Shown in pieces: positions 13,004 to 20,787 of a stretch of DNA of 27,221 bases (its first letter is position 1; the number at the start of each line of letters is the position of its first letter). The notes under the pieces were generated by a model, which saw nothing but the letters and a program-made list of their open reading frames with translations, made no database searches and had not been told where the DNA came from. The position numbers were made by a program, and so were the translations under genes. The stretch comes from Lachnospiraceae bacterium UBA7729 (GTDB taxonomy: Bacteria > Bacillota > Clostridia > Lachnospirales > Lachnospiraceae): NCBI GenBank assembly GCA_002482005.1, contig DLFD01000029.1:17392-44612 (forward strand), read 5' to 3'.

Positions 13004-14761
13004 TCACTCGACCAGGGTAAGTCTGCTGATGTCCGGGCGGGCCACCATGGAGTAGTTCGTGTAGTAGACGACGAAGCCTGGCTTGGCGCCGCCTGGCTTC
13101 TTCACTTCTTTCTTCTTCACATAGTCGATCTCGACTTTATCAGCCCCGCGGCCCTGGGAATAGTATGCTGCGGCATCAGCAGCGAGCTCGAAGATGTGGT
13201 CCGGAAGCTCTTCCTGGCCGTGCGACTTCACGATAACATGGGAGCCCGGGATCTTCTTGCTGTGGAACCACCAGTCTCCTCCGGAGGCGAAGCGGAAGGT
13301 AAGCTCATCGTTCTGGATATTGTTCTTGCCTATGTAGATGTCATAGCCATCCTCCGTACGATAATGGTAAGGATGGGACTTCTGCTGCCTTGCGGCGCCT
13401 TTCTTCCGGGAAACTGATTTCTTCTTCACATATTCGGAATTCTCAAGCTCTTCGCGGATCTGGGCAAGGTCGGCCTCTGTCTCGGCATGGTCCAGGAAGG
13501 TGCTGATCGCCTGCAGCTGCTGCACCTCGGCTTCTGTCTGCGCGGTCTGCTGCAGGAGCGCCTCCGCGGTCCTTTTCTGTTTGCTGTACTTGTCGAAATA
13601 GCGCTGGGCGTTCTCGGATGCGGTCATGGTTTTGTCGAGCGGGATCTTCAGCTCCCTGCCGCCGTCGTAATAGTTGGGCACAACGATGCTGTCTGCCCCA
13701 GGCTCTGCATAGTAGCCGTAGGTGTGAAGAAGTTCGCCGTAGATCCTGAACTTCTCACGATTTTCGGTATCCTTCAGCTGTTTTCTCTGAAGCTGCAGCT
13801 TCTTGGTCTCGCGGTCAAGAATCGTCGTGACCACATGGCGGAGGTCGGAAGACTTCTGGCGGATCCTTGCAGCGGAGTTTTTCTCGGCATAGTAAGTCTC
13901 CAGAAGAGAAGATACTGTCTCAAACTTCTTTACCTTATAGTCGTCGTACATGGTGAGATGGACGGAGGAGAACTCGACCGGGTCATCATCCTCGTCATAG
14001 ATGATCTGCGGCTCGAACTTACCGGCTTTCACGTCCTCCATCAGTTCATCAAAGATCCTGTAGATGTGAAGCTGTGCAGCTTCCGGTATCTCTTTCGCGC
14101 TCTGGTCAGACTCCACAGATGCCCTGTGACAGAGTTCTTCGGCGATCACCGGACTGATCCCTGTATAAGTTGTGTAGAGCGCCTTGGAAAGAGACATCGG
14201 TTTCACGAATACATTCCCCAGGAATTCTTCCTGGAACGTTTCCTTCGGGTCCAGCTTGTGCCGGGTGTCAGGGATGAAATATTTTCTGCCCGGAAGGACT
14301 TCTCGGACGGAGGAAGTCGATGCGGAGATATGCTTAATGGAGTCCAGGATATTATCCTCATCGTCGCAGAAGATCAGGTTGGAATACTTGCCCATCAGCT
14401 CCAGGACCAGGTACTTTTTCCTGAGGTCGCCCAGTTCATCGTAGTGTTCGATCTCGAAGCGGACGATCCTTTCCAGGGAAGGCTGTGTCACGGACAGGAT
14501 ATGTCCGGAACCAATGTGCTTCCGAAGGAGCATACAGAAATTCGGGGCGGTCATGGGGCTGACCTTGTTTTTGTCCGTCATATATAAGAGAGGAAGGGAA
14601 GCGCTTGCGGAAAGCAGGACCCTTCTCAGCCCTCCTTTTGTCTTGACCGTGAGCAGGATCTCGTCCGGCTCCGGCTGACCGATCTTGGAGATGTGCCCGT
14701 CCGCGAGGGCAGTGTTCAGTTCTTCTGTCAGATTCGCGACTGTGATACCATCTAACGCCAT
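13004..14761 (-). CDS. rqcH: NFACT-family ribosome quality control protein RqcH
   Basis: It binds 50S subunits carrying stalled nascent chains and recruits tRNA-Ala to add C-terminal alanine tails that mark them for degradation. Older annotations call it fibronectin-binding protein. 585 residues: the NFACT-N domain (MALDGITVANLTEEL; NFCMLLRKHIGSGHI), helix-hairpin-helix and coiled-coil regions in the middle (about 290-430), and the C-terminal NFACT-R domain (YRTEDGYDIYIGKNNIQND...WWFHSKKIPGSHVIV). Residues 97-98 are E-R where Bacillus RqcH has the functional D97-R98. The start ATG 14761 has GGGAGG 9 nt upstream. Single gene on the - strand; I see no U-run terminator after it. Confidence 0.93.
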   Translation of the reverse strand: MALDGITVANLTEELNTALADGHISKIGQPEPDEILLTVKTKGGLRRVLLSASASLPLLYMTDKNKVSPMTAPNFCMLLRKHIGSGHILSVTQPSLERIVRFEIEHYDELGDLRKKYLVLELMGKYSNLIFCDDEDNILDSIKHISASTSSVREVLPGRKYFIPDTRHKLDPKETFQEEFLGNVFVKPMSLSKALYTTYTGISPVIAEELCHRASVESDQSAKEIPEAAQLHIYRIFDELMEDVKAGKFEPQIIYDEDDDPVEFSSVHLTMYDDYKVKKFETVSSLLETYYAEKNSAARIRQKSSDLRHVVTTILDRETKKLQLQRKQLKDTENREKFRIYGELLHTYGYYAEPGADSIVVPNYYDGGRELKIPLDKTMTASENAQRYFDKYSKQKRTAEALLQQTAQTEAEVQQLQAISTFLDHAETEADLAQIREELENSEYVKKKSVSRKKGAARQQKSHPYHYRTEDGYDIYIGKNNIQNDELTFRFASGGDWWFHSKKIPGSHVIVKSHGQEELPDHIFELAADAAAYYSQGRGADKVEIDYVKKKEVKKPGGAKPGFVVYYTNYSMVARPDISRLTLVE

Positions 14762-14868
14762 ATCAGGAAACCTCCCATGAAACGGCCGTCACTTTTGGGA
14801 ACGCCTGACTGATGTCATACATGCTCCCGCGAATGCCCTGACCGATAGTGTTTTTCCGTGTGTTCTTT

Positions 14869-14877
14869 ATCATACCA
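14869..14877 (-). promoter_or_regulatory. extended -10 promoter of rqcH
   Basis: On the - strand TGGTATGAT (14877 down to 14869) is a good extended -10. No clear -35 lies upstream. Transcription would start near 14862, about 100 nt before the start codon. A second candidate, TATAAT reading leftwards inside the folded element (14979 to 14974), has a 4/6 -35 at 17 nt. Confidence 0.45.
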
Positions 14878-14900
14878 TGGATTGCAATCCTCTACATCTT

Positions 14901-15025
14901 TTCAAAACTTCGTCGCGCGGATTCCCGTGACTTCCACCCTTCGGGTGCGCAGGGCGACTCGTGGGAGGAGCGCATTATAACAATTTCACGTAGTCGTGTG
15001 ATACAAACACGCGACGAAGTTTGAA
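14901..15025. repeat. 125-nt element with terminal inverted repeats and internal hairpins
   Basis: TTCAAAACTTCGTCGCG (14901-14917) pairs with CGCGACGAAGTTTGAA (15010-15025) with one bulged A, closing the whole segment. Inside are three more possible helices. 14923-14930 pairs with 14959-14966 (8 pairs including two G-U) and encloses CACCC-TTC-GGGTG (14935-14947). 14983-14990 pairs with 14995-15002 (one T-T mismatch). The resulting shape is a multi-branch junction. It lies outside both predicted flanking transcripts. It could be an independent structured RNA or a miniature inverted-repeat element. I do not recognise a named family. Confidence 0.6.
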
Positions 15026-15042
15026 GCCTCTCAACATCTTCG

Positions 15043-15072
15043 TTGACTTTGCATTCTTCGGTGCTTTATAAT
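15043..15072 (+). promoter_or_regulatory. promoter of the yicC-remA-gmk operon
   Basis: TTGACT (15043-15048), 18-nt spacer, TATAAT (15067-15072). Transcription should start near 15079. That rules out upstream starts such as ATG 15079 and supports ATG 15109 for yicC. Confidence 0.82.
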
Positions 15073-15108
15073 GATTTGATGTCTAAGTACAGGAAGGACA
15101 TGGGGACC

Positions 15109-15987
15109 ATGATCAGAAGTATGACAGGGTTCGGCCGTGCGGAGAGCACGAACGACCTTTTGAAATTCACGGTTGAAGTCAAGACGGTCAACCACAGATA
15201 CCTCGATGCGAGCGTGAGGATGCCGAAGGAATATTCTTATCTGGAGACGTCGGTCCGCTCTGAACTCAAGAAGTATCTCGGCAGAGGCAAAGTCGATGTC
15301 TTCATCACATGCGACGTGATCGGGGAAGCTGATTATGAACTTCAGCTGAACGAGCACCTGGCACAGGAATATGTGGATGCCTATGCAGAGCTTGAGAAGC
15401 GTTTCGGGCTTAAGAACGATCTGACTGTCTCAAGGCTGGGCAATCTGAACGGGATCTTCACCCTCACCGAGAATTCGATGGATGAGGAGGCTGTCTGGGC
15501 GGTCCTTCGGGATGCACTCGACAGGGCGCTGGAGATGCTGGTCGCTGCGAGGACCGTCGAAGGCGGGAATCTGAAGAAGGACCTTATCGGGAAACTGGAT
15601 GAGATGGCGGGACTTGTGGACCAGATCCAGGAAAGATATCCGGAGATCATCAGCGAATATAAGGAAAGGATCACAGCCAAGATCGCGGAGATCCTCGCCG
15701 ATGACCAGGTAGATCAGAGCCGGATCGCGGCAGAAGTCGTGCTGTATGCGGACAAGCTCGCTACAGACGAGGAGACCGTGAGACTGAAGAGCCACATTTC
15801 CTCCATGAAGGCAGAACTTGAGAAGGGCGGAGATGTCGGAAGGAAGCTTGACTTCATCGCCCAGGAGATGAACCGGGAGGCGAATACGATCCTCTCGAAG
15901 GCAAACGATCTGGTGACGGCGGATATCGGGATCAGCTTGAAGACCGATATTGAAAAGATCAGGGAGCAGGTTCAGAATATTGAATAG
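15109..15987 (+). CDS. yicC: YicC-family endoribonuclease (YloC in Bacillus)
   Basis: 292 residues, with the family's opening MIRSMTGFGRAE and the C-terminal DUF1732-type block ending IGISLKTDIEKIREQVQNIE. EEVARLKSH-like ETVRLKSHISSM and GRKLDFIAQEMNREANTILSKA are also diagnostic. Characterised members are endoribonucleases; the targets in Clostridia are not known. I chose ATG 15109 because the family starts with MI[RK]SMTGFG and the promoter's start site is at about 15079; AGGAAGG at 15091-15097 is a rather distant ribosome binding site (11 nt). First gene of a six-gene operon. Its stop overlaps the start of remA. Confidence 0.9.
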   Translation: MIRSMTGFGRAESTNDLLKFTVEVKTVNHRYLDASVRMPKEYSYLETSVRSELKKYLGRGKVDVFITCDVIGEADYELQLNEHLAQEYVDAYAELEKRFGLKNDLTVSRLGNLNGIFTLTENSMDEEAVWAVLRDALDRALEMLVAARTVEGGNLKKDLIGKLDEMAGLVDQIQERYPEIISEYKERITAKIAEILADDQVDQSRIAAEVVLYADKLATDEETVRLKSHISSMKAELEKGGDVGRKLDFIAQEMNREANTILSKANDLVTADIGISLKTDIEKIREQVQNIE

Positions 15988-16228
15988 TCTTTTTATCAAT
16001 GTTGGGTTCGGAAATCTGGTGAACGCCGACAAGGTCATCGCGATCGTGAGCCCGGATGCGGCTCCTGTGAAGCGGCTGGTCCAGCAGGGGAAAGAACAGC
16101 AGCGCGTCGTCGATGCAACGGCTGGAAGGAAGACCAAGGCAGTGCTTGTCTGTGAGGGTGAGCGCATTGTTCTCTCTGCCTTAGGTCCGGACACGATCGG
16201 AAAGCGTATGGCAGCAGCGGGGGAGTAA
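15980..16228 (+). CDS. remA: RemA family regulator (DUF370)
   Basis: A small DNA-binding protein that, in Bacillus, activates biofilm matrix operons. Its usual place between yicC and gmk is kept here. With a TTG start at 15980 the protein has 82 residues and reads MNSLFINVGFGNLVNADKV, which matches the family N-terminus (Bacillus MTIKFINIGFGN). The conserved SPDAAPVKRL and VDATAGRKTKAVLV blocks are present. An ATG at 15950 in the same frame would add ten residues unlike the family and has no ribosome binding site. AGCAGG at 15965-15970 is 9 nt before the TTG. The start overlaps the last codons of yicC by 8 nt, so translation is probably coupled. Confidence 0.88.
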   Translation: MNSLFINVGFGNLVNADKVIAIVSPDAAPVKRLVQQGKEQQRVVDATAGRKTKAVLVCEGERIVLSALGPDTIGKRMAAAGE

Positions 16229-16230
16229 GA

Positions 16231-16854
16231 ATGACGGAAAAAGGAAGTCTGATCGTTCTGTCAGGATTTTCCGGTGTCGGAAAAGGCACGGTCCTGAAGA
16301 AGATGATGGCGGACCACGACAATTATGCCTACTCGGTGTCGGCAACGACGCGGCTGCCGAGGGAAGGGGAAGTCAACGGGAAAGATTATTACTTCCTGAC
16401 GAAGAAGCAGTTTGAGTCGATGATCGGGAAGGCAGAGTTTCTCGAGTACGCCCGCTACGTGGACCACTACTACGGAACGCCGAAGAAGTATGTTGAGGAC
16501 AAGCTGAAAGAGGGCAAGGATGTCATTCTTGAGATCGAAGTCCAGGGGGCACTGAACATCCGGAAGATGTCACCGGAAGCTGTGCTGATCTACATGCTCC
16601 CCCCGTCTGCGGAGACTCTGAAGGCAAGACTTTCGGGCCGGGGAACTGAGACGGCGGAAGTTATATCGGGAAGACTGAAGCAGGCTTATGAGGAGATCAG
16701 GAGAATCGATCAGTACGATTACGTGATCGTGAACGAGAACGCGGACGAGTGTGCAGAAAGGCTGCACAGTCTGATCCAGGCGCAGCATCTGAGGACGAAC
16801 CAGAACCTTGCCTTTCTCGGCAGGATCCGGGAAGAGCTGGAAAGCTTCTCATAA
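16231..16854 (+). CDS. gmk: guanylate kinase
   Basis: It converts GMP plus ATP to GDP plus ADP in the cytosol. 207 residues, the normal length. The P-loop GFSGVGKGT (10-18) has F where most members have P. SVSATTRLPREGEVNGKDYYFL and EFLEYARYVDHYYGTPKKYV are the GMP-binding region, and IEVQGALNIRK and the lid region follow. The start is 2 nt after the remA stop, behind GGGGGAG. A stable hairpin (16900-16931) without T-run follows before rpoZ. Confidence 0.96.
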   Translation: MTEKGSLIVLSGFSGVGKGTVLKKMMADHDNYAYSVSATTRLPREGEVNGKDYYFLTKKQFESMIGKAEFLEYARYVDHYYGTPKKYVEDKLKEGKDVILEIEVQGALNIRKMSPEAVLIYMLPPSAETLKARLSGRGTETAEVISGRLKQAYEEIRRIDQYDYVIVNENADECAERLHSLIQAQHLRTNQNLAFLGRIREELESFS

Positions 16855-16899
16855 GACAGAGAAGACCTGAAGCATCCATTATGTTTACAAACTGCCAGA

Positions 16900-16931
16900 G
16901 GGTCCGGGCGCCTTCAGGACTGCCTGGACCC
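16900..16931 (+). other. hairpin between gmk and rpoZ
   Basis: GGGTCCGGGC (16900-16909) pairs with GCCTGGACCC (16922-16931), 10 bp including one G-U. No T-run follows, so transcription probably continues. A processing or stability element is possible. A weaker CCGC/GCGG hairpin lies at about 16971-16982, shortly before the rpoZ ribosome binding site. Confidence 0.5.
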
Positions 16932-17014
16932 CGGCGGAGTTGTATATACAGCAAGCCATACAGATAAGGCCGCAATGGCGGTCCGTCTGTTCTATCTGAA
17001 AGGAGTCAGAATCT

Positions 17015-17383
17015 ATGTTACATCCGTCTTACACGGAACTGATGGAACTGATCAACAAGGACAGCGACGAGGATACCCCGGTCGTCAACAACCGTTATTC
17101 GGTCGTCATGGCTACCGCGAAGCGGGCGCGCCAGATCATTGACCACAAAAGCAGCCTTCCGGAGGAGATGACCCACAAGCCGCTCTCCAACGCTGTGCAG
17201 GAGCTCTGGGACGGCGATATCAGGATCGTCCGCGAGGACACGGATATCGAGGATGAGAATGAGATCCGCGAAGACATGGACAAGGAGATCCAGGCTTTCC
17301 TTCCGTCCGATGAAGAAGCTGAGAGGCTCTACGAGGAGGAACATCCGGGAGAGACCGCTCCGGGGGGAGAAAAAGAGGAATGA
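17015..17383 (+). CDS. rpoZ: DNA-directed RNA polymerase subunit omega
   Basis: The small RNA polymerase subunit that helps fold and assemble beta'. 122 residues. The family core is visible at about 1-80: MLHPSYTELMELI, NNRYSVVMATAKRARQI and KPLSNAVQELWDGDI. The C-terminal about 40 residues are very acidic (DIEDENEIREDMDKEIQAF...EEEHPGETAPGGEKEE) and longer than in most short omegas. The start ATG 17015 lies behind AAAGGAG. The position after gmk is conserved. The stop overlaps rimO by ATGA. Confidence 0.9.
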   Translation: MLHPSYTELMELINKDSDEDTPVVNNRYSVVMATAKRARQIIDHKSSLPEEMTHKPLSNAVQELWDGDIRIVREDTDIEDENEIREDMDKEIQAFLPSDEEAERLYEEEHPGETAPGGEKEE

Positions 17384-18714
17384 CGGATACGCCTAAGATC
17401 CTGCTCATCTCACTGGGGTGCGACAAGAACCGGGTGGATTCGGAAAAGATGCTGGGGGTGCTTCATCTGGATGGCTTTGAAGCCACCGATGATGAGACCG
17501 CGGCGGATGTGATCATCATCAATTCCTGCTGCTTCATCAATGATGCAAAGCAGGAGTCGATCGATACCATCCTTGAGATGGCAAAGCAGAAGGAGACCGG
17601 CCGCTGCAAGGCTCTGATCGTTGCCGGCTGCATGGCTCAGCGCTATGAGAAAGAGATCCGGGAGACGCTTCCTGAGGTCGACGCATGCGTCGGGACCGGA
17701 GGGATCGACCAGATCTCGGGAGTTGTGCGCGATGCGCTCTCCGGCAGACAGGATACGGTGCTTCCGGACGTCAACACACTGCCGCTTCGTGATGCGGAGA
17801 GGATCCTGACAACAGGAGGCCATTATGCTTACCTGAAGATCGCAGAAGGGTGCAGCAAGCGCTGCACGTACTGCGCGATCCCGATGGTGAGAGGGCGCTA
17901 CCGCTCCGTACCGATGGAGAGTCTGGTCCGGGAGGCGGAAAGTCTTGCGGAGAAGGGTGTGAAGGAACTGATCCTGGTAGCCGAGGAGACGACCCTGTAC
18001 GGGACGGACATCTACGGGAAAAAGTGCCTGCATGAGCTGGTCCACAGACTGGCAGAGATCCGCGGGATCCGGTGGATCCGTGTTCTATACTGCTATCCGG
18101 AAGAGATCTATGAGGACCTGGTCCAGTGTATGAAGACGGAGAAGAAATTCGTCCATTATCTCGACCTTCCGATCCAGCATGCAGATGATGAGATTCTCCG
18201 CAGGATGGGCCGCCGGACCAGCAATGAGGATCTTCGCCGTATCATCGGGCATCTTCGTGAGGAAGTTCCGGATATCGTGCTCAGGACGACCCTGATCACA
18301 GGATTCCCGGGTGAGACCCGGGAGCAGCATGAGGAGCTCTGCCGTTTCATCAATGAGATGGAGTTCAACCGGCTCGGCGTGTTCACCTACTCCCAGGAGG
18401 AAGGAACGCCTGCTGCGGCGATGGACGGACAGATCGATGAGGAGACCAAGCTTGACCGGAGAGATGAGCTGATGGAGCTTCAGCAGGAGATCTCTTCCGA
18501 CCTTCTTCAGAGGATGATCGGAAAAGAAGTCGAGTGCATGATCGAGGGAAAGGCTTCCGGGGAGAATGTATATGTTGCCAGAAGCTATGGCGATGCACCG
18601 GATGTGGATGGCTACATCTTCATCAATACGGATGAGAATCTGATGACGGGTGATTTCGCGAAGGTGAAGATCAGTGCCGCATCGGATTATGATGTGACAG
18701 GAGAACTGGTATGA
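17380..18714 (+). CDS. rimO: ribosomal protein S12 methylthiotransferase RimO
   Basis: A radical SAM enzyme that adds a methylthio group to the conserved aspartate of S12. 444 residues. The N-terminal MTTase domain has C14 (SLGC), C50 (INSC) and C84 (AGC) for the auxiliary cluster. The radical SAM core has C158, C162 and C165 (GCSKRCTYC). GRRTSNEDLRR and TLITGFPGET follow, and a TRAM domain ends the chain (about 378-443). DKNRVDSE after the first cysteine is characteristic of RimO rather than MiaB. ATGA overlaps link it to rpoZ before and pgsA after. Confidence 0.95.
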   Translation: MTDTPKILLISLGCDKNRVDSEKMLGVLHLDGFEATDDETAADVIIINSCCFINDAKQESIDTILEMAKQKETGRCKALIVAGCMAQRYEKEIRETLPEVDACVGTGGIDQISGVVRDALSGRQDTVLPDVNTLPLRDAERILTTGGHYAYLKIAEGCSKRCTYCAIPMVRGRYRSVPMESLVREAESLAEKGVKELILVAEETTLYGTDIYGKKCLHELVHRLAEIRGIRWIRVLYCYPEEIYEDLVQCMKTEKKFVHYLDLPIQHADDEILRRMGRRTSNEDLRRIIGHLREEVPDIVLRTTLITGFPGETREQHEELCRFINEMEFNRLGVFTYSQEEGTPAAAMDGQIDEETKLDRRDELMELQQEISSDLLQRMIGKEVECMIEGKASGENVYVARSYGDAPDVDGYIFINTDENLMTGDFAKVKISAASDYDVTGELV

Positions 18715-19361
18715 GTGAGAATACAAAATCTTCTGAGAAAAAAAGACCTGTAAAGACAGATACTGCAAAGAAGACAGCTGAAAAGAAGACCGTTGAAAAG
18801 AAGAAAGGAAAGTGGGTCCCGGGACCGAACCTTCCGAACCAGCTGACGGTCCTGAGGATGTTCCTGATCCCGGTCTTCGTGATCTTTCTTCTGGCGGTAG
18901 GCGGAAGAGCGGGGGATATCGTCGCGACGATCATCTTTATCGCTGCAAGCCTTACGGATACCGCGGATGGCTATATTGCGAGGAAGTATGATTACGTGAC
19001 CGTCTTCGGAAAGTTCATGGACCCGCTTGCGGATAAGCTTCTTGTCTGCTCTGCCATGATCTGCCTTGTAGACCTTGGCAGGATCGAGAGCTGGATCGTC
19101 ATCGTGATCATCGCCCGCGAGTTCATCATCTCCGGGTTCCGCCTGATCGCGGTCGAGAAGGGCAAAGTCATTGCCGCCAACTACTGGGGCAAGTTCAAGA
19201 CTGCTTCCCAGATGGTAATGGTCATCCTGATGGTAGCCAACCTCGGCGGATTCTTCAACACGCTGGGACAGATCTTCAAGTGGATCGCCCTGGTACTTAC
19301 GATCGTGTCGCTCATCTCCTACCTTGTGCAGAACAAGGAAGTGCTGAGCGAGACAGACTGA
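18711..19361 (+). CDS. pgsA: CDP-diacylglycerol-glycerol-3-phosphate 3-phosphatidyltransferase
   Basis: The membrane enzyme that makes phosphatidylglycerophosphate, the committed step to phosphatidylglycerol. 216 residues. The CDP-alcohol phosphotransferase motif is complete: D83, D86, G87, A90, R91, G100, D104 and D108. Several membrane helices follow the core start NLPNQLTVLRM at 40. Residues 1-38 are an unusual, hydrophilic Lys/Glu/Thr-rich extension (SSEKKRPVKTDTAKKTAEKK) that core PgsA proteins lack. The only good start is the ATG overlapping the rimO stop; no start nearer the core has a better site. Last gene of the operon, followed by a terminator. Confidence 0.93.
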   Translation: MSENTKSSEKKRPVKTDTAKKTAEKKTVEKKKGKWVPGPNLPNQLTVLRMFLIPVFVIFLLAVGGRAGDIVATIIFIAASLTDTADGYIARKYDYVTVFGKFMDPLADKLLVCSAMICLVDLGRIESWIVIVIIAREFIISGFRLIAVEKGKVIAANYWGKFKTASQMVMVILMVANLGGFFNTLGQIFKWIALVLTIVSLISYLVQNKEVLSETD

Positions 19362-19380
19362 ATCTCATAGCTGGATCCAC

Positions 19381-19411
19381 AGCGCCTTCCGGATCTCCGG
19401 GAGGCGCTTTT
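19381..19411 (+). terminator. intrinsic terminator after pgsA
   Basis: AGCGCCTTCCGG (19381-19392) pairs with CCGGGAGGCGCT (19397-19408), 12 bp with one T-G, loop ATCT, then TTT. The T-run is short but the stem is strong. Its last bases double as the -35 region of the next promoter. Confidence 0.82.
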
Positions 19412-19436
19412 CACATCCCTGTGGATATGCTAATAT
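19408..19436 (+). promoter_or_regulatory. promoter of the isocitrate dehydrogenase operon
   Basis: TTTTCA (19408-19413), 17-nt spacer, TAATAT (19431-19436) with an upstream TGC (extended -10). Transcription would start near 19443, giving a leader of about 40 nt. Confidence 0.6.
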
Positions 19437-19482
19437 GTAGGGCAAGGCCGTATGCAGAAGACCTTGAAGAGGAGGAGACCGA

Positions 19483-20691
19483 ATGATGAACAGAATCCCG
19501 ATGAAGACACCGCTTGTTGAGATGGATGGCGATGAGATGACACGTATTCTCTGGAAGATGATCAAGGAGGAACTCCTTCTTCCTTTCATCGACCTCAGGA
19601 CGGAATATTATGATCTGGGGCTGAAGCACAGGGACGAGACCGATGACCAGGTGACGGTGGACGCAGCGAATGCTGCCCTGAAGTACGGAGTTGCCGTCAA
19701 GTGTGCGACGATCACACCGAATGCTGCCCGTATGGATGAGTATCATCTGAAGAAGATGTACAGAAGTCCGAACGGGACCATACGTGCGATCATGGACGGG
19801 ACAGTCTTCCGCAGACCGATCACGGTGAAAGGGATCGAGCCGAATGTCAGGACCTGGAAGAAGCCGATCACGATCGCCCGCCATGCCTACGGGGATGTCT
19901 ACAGGAATGTGGAGATGGTCGTTCCGGGACCGGGCAGAGCCGAGCTGGTATTCACCGATGAGAATGGTCATGAGACGAGAAAGCTGATCCATGAGTTTCA
20001 GGGACCGGGCGTGGTCCAGGGGATGCATAACCTGGACAAGTCGATCACAAGTTTTGCGCGCAGCTGCTTTTCCTATGCACTGGATGCAAAGGAAGACCTG
20101 TGGTTTGCTTCCAAGGATACCATATCCAAGCAGTATGACGGACGCTTCAAGGAGATCTTTCAGACCGTCTTTGACAATGAGTATAAGGAGAAGTTTGAGA
20201 AGGCAGGCATCGCATACTTCTATACCCTGATCGATGACGCGGTCGCCCGTATCATGAAGAGCCAGGGAGGCATCATCTGGGCCTGCAAGAACTACGACGG
20301 CGACGTCATGAGCGATATGCTTTCTTCTGCTTTCGGTTCCCTGGCCATGATGACTTCAGTCCTGGTCAACCCAGACGGAAAGTATGAGTATGAGGCAGCC
20401 CATGGAACCGTTCAGAGACATTACTACAAATACCTGAAGGGAGAGGAGACTTCCACGAATCCGGTTGCCACAATCTTTGCATGGACGGGGGCGCTCAGAA
20501 AGCGTGGACAGCTCGATGGGACAGAGGCTCTTTCCAGCTTTGCAGACAAGCTTGAGAAGGCTACCCTTTCCACCATCGAATCCGGTAAGATGACTGGGGA
20601 CCTTGCGAGGATAACGACTCTTGAGAACCCTCAGAAGCTGAATACGGAAGAGTTCATCAAGGCGATCCGTATGTTGCTGGAGAATATGTGA
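19483..20691 (+). CDS. icd: NADP-dependent isocitrate dehydrogenase, eukaryotic-like homodimer type
   Basis: It converts isocitrate to 2-oxoglutarate and supplies NADPH and carbon for glutamate synthesis. 402 residues, closely resembling mitochondrial/cytosolic IDH1-2 rather than the E. coli type. The substrate arginines R101, R110 and R133 correspond to human IDH1 R100, R109 and R132. SPNGTIR, ARHAYGDVYR, the KNYDGDVMSD metal site and AAHGTVQRH are all present. The RH of the last motif binds the 2'-phosphate of NADP, so NADP specificity is expected. Two adjacent ATGs (19483, 19486) share the GGAGGAG site; either could be used. It has its own promoter. No terminator follows within the 96 nt before the next gene, so read-through into the BMP fusion gene is likely. 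Confidence 0.95.
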   Translation: MMNRIPMKTPLVEMDGDEMTRILWKMIKEELLLPFIDLRTEYYDLGLKHRDETDDQVTVDAANAALKYGVAVKCATITPNAARMDEYHLKKMYRSPNGTIRAIMDGTVFRRPITVKGIEPNVRTWKKPITIARHAYGDVYRNVEMVVPGPGRAELVFTDENGHETRKLIHEFQGPGVVQGMHNLDKSITSFARSCFSYALDAKEDLWFASKDTISKQYDGRFKEIFQTVFDNEYKEKFEKAGIAYFYTLIDDAVARIMKSQGGIIWACKNYDGDVMSDMLSSAFGSLAMMTSVLVNPDGKYEYEAAHGTVQRHYYKYLKGEETSTNPVATIFAWTGALRKRGQLDGTEALSSFADKLEKATLSTIESGKMTGDLARITTLENPQKLNTEEFIKAIRMLLENM

Positions 20692-20722
20692 GGCACTGGC
20701 GGAAAACAGGCGACAGCGCAAG

Positions 20723-20748
20723 GCCTGCATAGGAACATCCCTGCAGGC
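20723..20748 (+). other. hairpin between icd and the ParB-like/BMP gene
   Basis: GCCTGCA (20723-20729) pairs perfectly with TGCAGGC (20742-20748). There is no T-run, so it does not look like a terminator. It may stabilise the icd mRNA end or mark a processing site. Confidence 0.4.
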
Positions 20749-20787
20749 GAGACAGAAGAGACAGATGAGATATCATGGAGGAGAACT

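Larger units (their letters stand above)
14762..15108. other. 347-nt region between divergent rqcH and yicC
   Basis: It holds the rqcH promoter on the - strand (14869-14877), a ~125-nt folded element (14901-15025) and the yicC promoter on the + strand (15043-15072). No coding sequence is supported here; an open frame beginning at 15043 is only an upstream extension of yicC that starts inside the -35 box. Confidence 0.75.

Noticed and set aside
20723..20748. Terminator after icd
   Set aside because: The hairpin has only 7 bp and no T-run.
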